A program made the translations under genes and the position numbers. Below are positions 31,273-34,151 of a DNA stretch of 34,151 nt, one piece after another. This stretch comes from an uncultured Lachnospiraceae bacterium. GTDB taxonomy: Bacteria > Bacillota > Clostridia > Lachnospirales > Lachnospiraceae. The notes under the pieces were generated by a model. That model was not told the origin of the DNA, ran no database searches, and saw only the letters and a program-made list of their open reading frames with translations. Every line of letters begins with the position of its first letter. The first letter of the stretch is position 1. The stretch is from assembly GCA_902779355.1 (NCBI GenBank), contig CACZBF010000022.1, positions 1-34,151 on the forward strand. Direction: 5' to 3'.

Positions 31273-32718
31273 TTATGATGCGCTGCAATTTGCTTTCCGT
31301 TCCGCAGTTTCTTTGACCATACGGTCATATTCTTTTTCATCAATCTTATAGCCTGCCCGGATGATGATCCTGGAGATGATCATCACGGCAAGCGGGATCG
31401 CCACCATCCCGATCCGAAGCAACAGCGTTTGCGTCGGCTCCACGGTCGCGATGATATCATCCGCTTTCATCAGCGCTTCTTCTTTTGCCATGCCGCCGCT
31501 CCCGACCAGCACTTCCATCTCGCTGATGTTCTGACTCACCGCATAGATCCCGCTGATGATCAGGACGAGTGATGCTGCGCCCTGGTTCAACGCGCCGGCG
31601 CATTTCACTGCAAAGGAACGGATCGCGGAGATCACGCTCTCATGCCGTTCGTCGTAACGGTACTCGTCGTACTCGATCGTGTTGTTGATCATGACGATCA
31701 TCGCGAGGTTGATGAGTCCCTGGCTGAGGAAGATCAAAAAGCCCGTCGCCATGAGTAAGATCACGTTCTTCGGGATCACATAGCCAAACAGCAGCAATAC
31801 CAGATATCCCGCGATCAACACGACCATGCAGATCCCGCAGAGGCGGTTTCTGGTCAGCTTCTCCGAAAGCACCGGATACAGGAACTGCGCGAGCAGAGTT
31901 CCGAGCCCGTACATGACCGTAAACAGCGTGACCAGATCCCCACTCTGGGAATAGCCGAATTCAAAATAGAAGAAGTTGACGGCGAGAAGCAACAGCAGCT
32001 GCTGGCCGACGGAAAACAGCACATAAGCGATCCCGGAGCAAAGAAGCTGATCGTTCCTCTTCAGAATCAGAAACATGGTTTTGAAATTCAGTGCTTCTGC
32101 GTTGTCCTGCCGCTCCCGCTCGGTCACGCCGAAAAAGACAAGTGTCTGGAACAAAAGGAACGCCAATGCCACGACAAGCCCCGCCACGCGGAACGCCACG
32201 ACAGCATTCCCCGCGATCACCATCGGCACGATGCTTGCCACGGAAAACTGTCCGATGCACACAAAGATCCCCATCAACGTCACAAGCGAATCCCGCTCCT
32301 TCGGGTCGCTGGAGAGGCTCGGGAGCATCCCCCAGTAGGCGATGTCGTTGATGGTGTAGGTCATGCCCCACAGCAGATACATGATGGAGAAAAAGATGAC
32401 GAACGCCCAGCCTGTAGGACGCACGGTAAACAGGATCGCGATCACGATCGCATTCAGGATCGCACCCACAATGATAAACGGCCGGTACTTGCCTGCCTTG
32501 AAGTGACTGTTTTCGATGATCGTACTCATCAGGAGGTCATTGATCGCATCCCAGACCATGCAGGCTACCATGACCACGGAGATCACCGTAAACTGCGCAA
32601 CTTCCAGCTTCATCGTGTACTGGATATAGGTCAGCAGAAACATGCTGACAAGCACATACGCCGCATCACGTCCGGTCGCGCCGATGCAATAACACCATTT
32701 TGTTTTTTTGTCGATCAT
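31273..32718 (-). CDS. GPH-family (MelB-like) sugar:cation symporter
   Basis: A 481-residue carrier with about twelve membrane helices. The first helix region (CYCIGATGRDAAYVLVSMFLLTY), the GKYRPFIIVGAI loop, WGMTYTINDIAYWGMLPSLSSDPKERDSLVT and the YDEYRYDERHESVISAIRSFAVK signature are typical of glycoside-pentoside-hexuronide transporters. It imports sugars or glycosides with sodium or protons. The ATG at 32718 follows AAGGGGAAGGG. A longer frame to 32904 would cross the divergent cyclase gene and is rejected. It is co-transcribed with the aldo/keto reductase from the promoter at 32780-32808. Confidence 0.93.
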   Translation of the reverse strand: MIDKKTKWCYCIGATGRDAAYVLVSMFLLTYIQYTMKLEVAQFTVISVVMVACMVWDAINDLLMSTIIENSHFKAGKYRPFIIVGAILNAIVIAILFTVRPTGWAFVIFFSIMYLLWGMTYTINDIAYWGMLPSLSSDPKERDSLVTLMGIFVCIGQFSVASIVPMVIAGNAVVAFRVAGLVVALAFLLFQTLVFFGVTERERQDNAEALNFKTMFLILKRNDQLLCSGIAYVLFSVGQQLLLLLAVNFFYFEFGYSQSGDLVTLFTVMYGLGTLLAQFLYPVLSEKLTRNRLCGICMVVLIAGYLVLLLFGYVIPKNVILLMATGFLIFLSQGLINLAMIVMINNTIEYDEYRYDERHESVISAIRSFAVKCAGALNQGAASLVLIISGIYAVSQNISEMEVLVGSGGMAKEEALMKADDIIATVEPTQTLLLRIGMVAIPLAVMIISRIIIRAGYKIDEKEYDRMVKETAERKANCSAS

Positions 32719-32779
32719 TTTCCCTTCCCCTTTAATAATAATCCCCCGGCAGACGCTTGATTTTGCCTGCTCTTTTCTC

Positions 32780-32808
32780 ATTTTAAAAGGATCGTAAAAG
32801 AGTGTCAA
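32780..32808 (-). promoter_or_regulatory. promoter of the symporter-reductase operon
   Basis: On the minus strand a perfect TTGACA (32803-32808) and TAAAAT (32780-32785) are 17 bp apart. The -35 box lies in the left arm of an inverted repeat (32802-32828), an obvious operator position. Confidence 0.75.
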
Positions 32809-32828
32809 TTTTTTGTTCCATTTGACAC
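32802..32828. promoter_or_regulatory. inverted repeat, candidate operator
   Basis: GTGTCAA (32802-32808) and TTGACAC (32822-32828) are perfect complements with 13 bases between. A third TGACACAA half-site is at 32866-32873, just before the cyclase start. A repressor or activator could control both divergent genes here. No candidate regulator gene is adjacent. Confidence 0.5.
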
Positions 32829-32838
32829 AATTTCCGTG

Positions 32839-32844
32839 TATAAT
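32839..32844 (+). promoter_or_regulatory. -10 box of the diguanylate cyclase gene
   Basis: A perfect TATAAT lies 40 bases before the ATG. The TTGACA at 32822-32827 is only 11 bp away, too close to serve as its -35. No good -35 exists at 16-18 bp, so this promoter may need an activator. Confidence 0.45.
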
Positions 32845-32884
32845 AGAAAAGGAATTTGTTTCGACTGACACAAAGGATTGAACA

Positions 32885-34027
32885 ATGAAATCAAAGAGCT
32901 TCAATTACTACGGGTTTGACAAAGAAACTTTCGAGAGCGTTGCAGAGCTCAGACGACAGACGAACCGTAACAACATCGAGAGCATCGCGATCCTCTTTCT
33001 GATGGTAATGGTTGCCTCGACGGTCATGTCTTTCCTGAACGTGATCCCATACGCGCGGCGCACGACCTATATTACTTACCTTGTGATCTGCGGGGCTTTT
33101 GCAGCGGTCCTGCTGATCTTCCGGAAATACACCTTAAAGCTTTCCGGCATTTTGATCTATGTGACGATCGCTATTTTGGTTTCTTTTTCGATCGTTTCCT
33201 CGATCGATGAAGCGTTTCTGGTATCGGCGGTGTTCCCGGCGTTTATCATTATCCTTTGTATGGCCTTTATTGACCGGATGATCCCGTTCACCGGCGTCAT
33301 CGCGATCGCCTATATTGCATTTGTCGCTTCGTCCTATGCCAAGAAGCCTCCTTCAATCGCCCGCTACGATATGATCTACGGGATGATCTTTACGATCGTG
33401 GCATTGTTCTTCCATTTCCGCCTCCAGCGGAACAGGATCGATCAGTTCCTTGCTTACCACAAGAATTTAAAGATCCAGCGCGACCTTGAGATCCGTTCCA
33501 GTTTTGATGCGCTGTCCAAGCTCCTCATGCGCGGGCGCTTCTTCACGATGGCAGATTCGGTGTTGCGCGGACGCACTGACAGCCAGTATATCGCAGTCTG
33601 TGTCCTGGATCTGGACTCCTTCAAACAGATCAATGACAAGCTCGGTCATCAGATGGGTGACAAAGCGATCCAGACCGCCGCAGAGACCATCTGGGATACG
33701 CTCGGCATCGATATCGAAGATGAGCAGTGGTCTTTCTGCGAGCGTGCGATCACCGAGAATATGAGTTTTGCAGGCCGGCTCGGCGGAGATGAATTCATTA
33801 TCCTGCTGAGAGAAGATGGTGGCTGGGAAGCGACCGAGAAGCGTCTGCGTTCGATCCTGGACCGTCTGAACGCCGTAGAGCTCGGTGAGTTGCATGGCAT
33901 TCATGCTTCCTTCGGTGTGACGGAAGTCGGTGAAACTGACCGTGATATCGATGCGATCTACGCACGTGCAGATGAAGCGCTCTACGAAGCGAAAGAGTCC
34001 GGCAAGAACCAGATCAGAAAGCATTAA
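32885..34027 (+). CDS. membrane diguanylate cyclase (GGDEF)
   Basis: A 380-residue enzyme making cyclic di-GMP. About six membrane helices (34-178) form a sensor without large loops. The GGDEF domain covers about 205-380, with Asp242 (VLDLDSFKQIND), Asp259, the intact RLGGDEF signature (298-304) and SFGVTEVGE. The usual RxxD inhibitory site nine residues before GGDEF is absent (ENMS there), so product inhibition at that site is unlikely. A 20-residue acidic/aromatic stretch (about 274-294) is inserted before the active site. AAAGGA precedes the ATG. The gene is divergent from the symporter operon and ends at the terminator at 34084-34122. Confidence 0.92.
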   Translation: MKSKSFNYYGFDKETFESVAELRRQTNRNNIESIAILFLMVMVASTVMSFLNVIPYARRTTYITYLVICGAFAAVLLIFRKYTLKLSGILIYVTIAILVSFSIVSSIDEAFLVSAVFPAFIIILCMAFIDRMIPFTGVIAIAYIAFVASSYAKKPPSIARYDMIYGMIFTIVALFFHFRLQRNRIDQFLAYHKNLKIQRDLEIRSSFDALSKLLMRGRFFTMADSVLRGRTDSQYIAVCVLDLDSFKQINDKLGHQMGDKAIQTAAETIWDTLGIDIEDEQWSFCERAITENMSFAGRLGGDEFIILLREDGGWEATEKRLRSILDRLNAVELGELHGIHASFGVTEVGETDRDIDAIYARADEALYEAKESGKNQIRKH

Positions 34028-34083
34028 AAAGCAACCAAAAAGCAGTCCCGAAAGGCAATGTCATTAAGATAAGATGACGGAAT

Positions 34084-34122
34084 AAGATCTCTATATCAGA
34101 AATGGTATAGAGGTCTTTTTTT
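34084..34122 (+). terminator. rho-independent terminator of the diguanylate cyclase
   Basis: AAGATCTCTATA and TATAGAGGTCTT pair over about 11-12 bp (one G-T wobble) around a 10-base loop. A T-run of seven follows on the plus strand. The stop codon is about 57 bases upstream. Confidence 0.85.
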
Positions 34123-34151
34123 ATTAAAAAATAGTTGACAGATGACTGAAA

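Noticed and set aside
31257-31343. 29-residue N-terminal extension of the aldo/keto reductase
   Set aside because: It would overlap the symporter gene. The ATG at 31256 has a strong AGGAGGGA and the family's normal N-terminus (KMPKLGFGLMRLP) begins just after it.
32822-32844. TTGACA and TATAAT as a full plus-strand promoter for the cyclase
   Set aside because: The spacer is only 11 bp, too short for sigma-A polymerase. The TTGACA is better explained as the arm of the inverted repeat.
32719-32904. 62-residue N-terminal extension of the symporter
   Set aside because: It would cover the promoter and the start of the divergent cyclase gene and resembles no transporter N-terminus. The ATG at 32718 has a good binding site.
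34135-34140. TTGACA near the right edge as a promoter for a following gene
   Set aside because: Only the -35-like hexamer is inside the window; the -10 region is not visible, so it cannot be supported.

Overview
The window looks like a moderate-GC Firmicute, most likely a clostridial (Lachnospiraceae-like) genome. The basis is AGGAGG-type ribosome binding sites, tight head-to-tail gene packing, SpoIIE-type phosphatases with LytS-type membrane receptors, a Feo cluster with two FeoA proteins and a small Cys-rich FeoB partner, an OhrR-type regulator, and a DtxR-type iron regulator. No rRNA, tRNA, CRISPR array or intact insertion sequence was seen. No stretch above about 300 bases lacks a gene; the longest is 29873-30134.

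Region 1 (102-22629, all minus strand) is an unusual signalling block. In transcription order it encodes: a 765-residue protein of unknown function; a tandem GNAT acetyltransferase; a small peptide with a textbook double-glycine leader; two membrane SpoIIE-type PP2C phosphatases; an AAA+ ATPase with a degenerate first module; an HTH-receiver regulator; a LytS-type histidine kinase; a receiver protein with a Lys/Glu/Ala tail; a membrane hybrid kinase; a very large hybrid kinase that carries a DegV (fatty-acid-binding type) domain and an HPt domain; a sodium:alanine-type symporter; a third SpoIIE phosphatase with a 5TM LytS-type receptor; and a small unknown protein followed by a rho-independent terminator. 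From 19123 down to 2998 the genes overlap by 4 bp or are separated by at most 15 bp, so they are probably one polycistron. No STAS or anti-sigma partner for the phosphatases and no peptide exporter lie in the window. This block is the best candidate for an undescribed system: a peptide plus AAA+ ATPase plus multi-kinase/phosphatase network with a possible lipid-sensing kinase.

Region 2 (22825-26529) is iron uptake. feoA-feoA-feoB and a Cys-rich FeoB-associated peptide run leftwards from a near-consensus promoter. Three 14-bp palindromes of the TTAG-N6-CTAA type sit around that promoter. A divergent DtxR/IdeR-type repressor with an iron-type metal site is the obvious controller.

Region 3 (26536-29956) holds a membrane-anchored alpha/beta hydrolase, a manganese-type cation diffusion facilitator, an OhrR-type peroxide sensor and a thioredoxin-type glutathione peroxidase. 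The last three form an operon behind a perfect-consensus promoter with an overlapping inverted repeat.

Region 4 (30135-34122) holds an aldo/keto reductase with two 4Fe-4S motifs, co-transcribed with a GPH-family symporter, and a divergent membrane diguanylate cyclase ending in a clear terminator.
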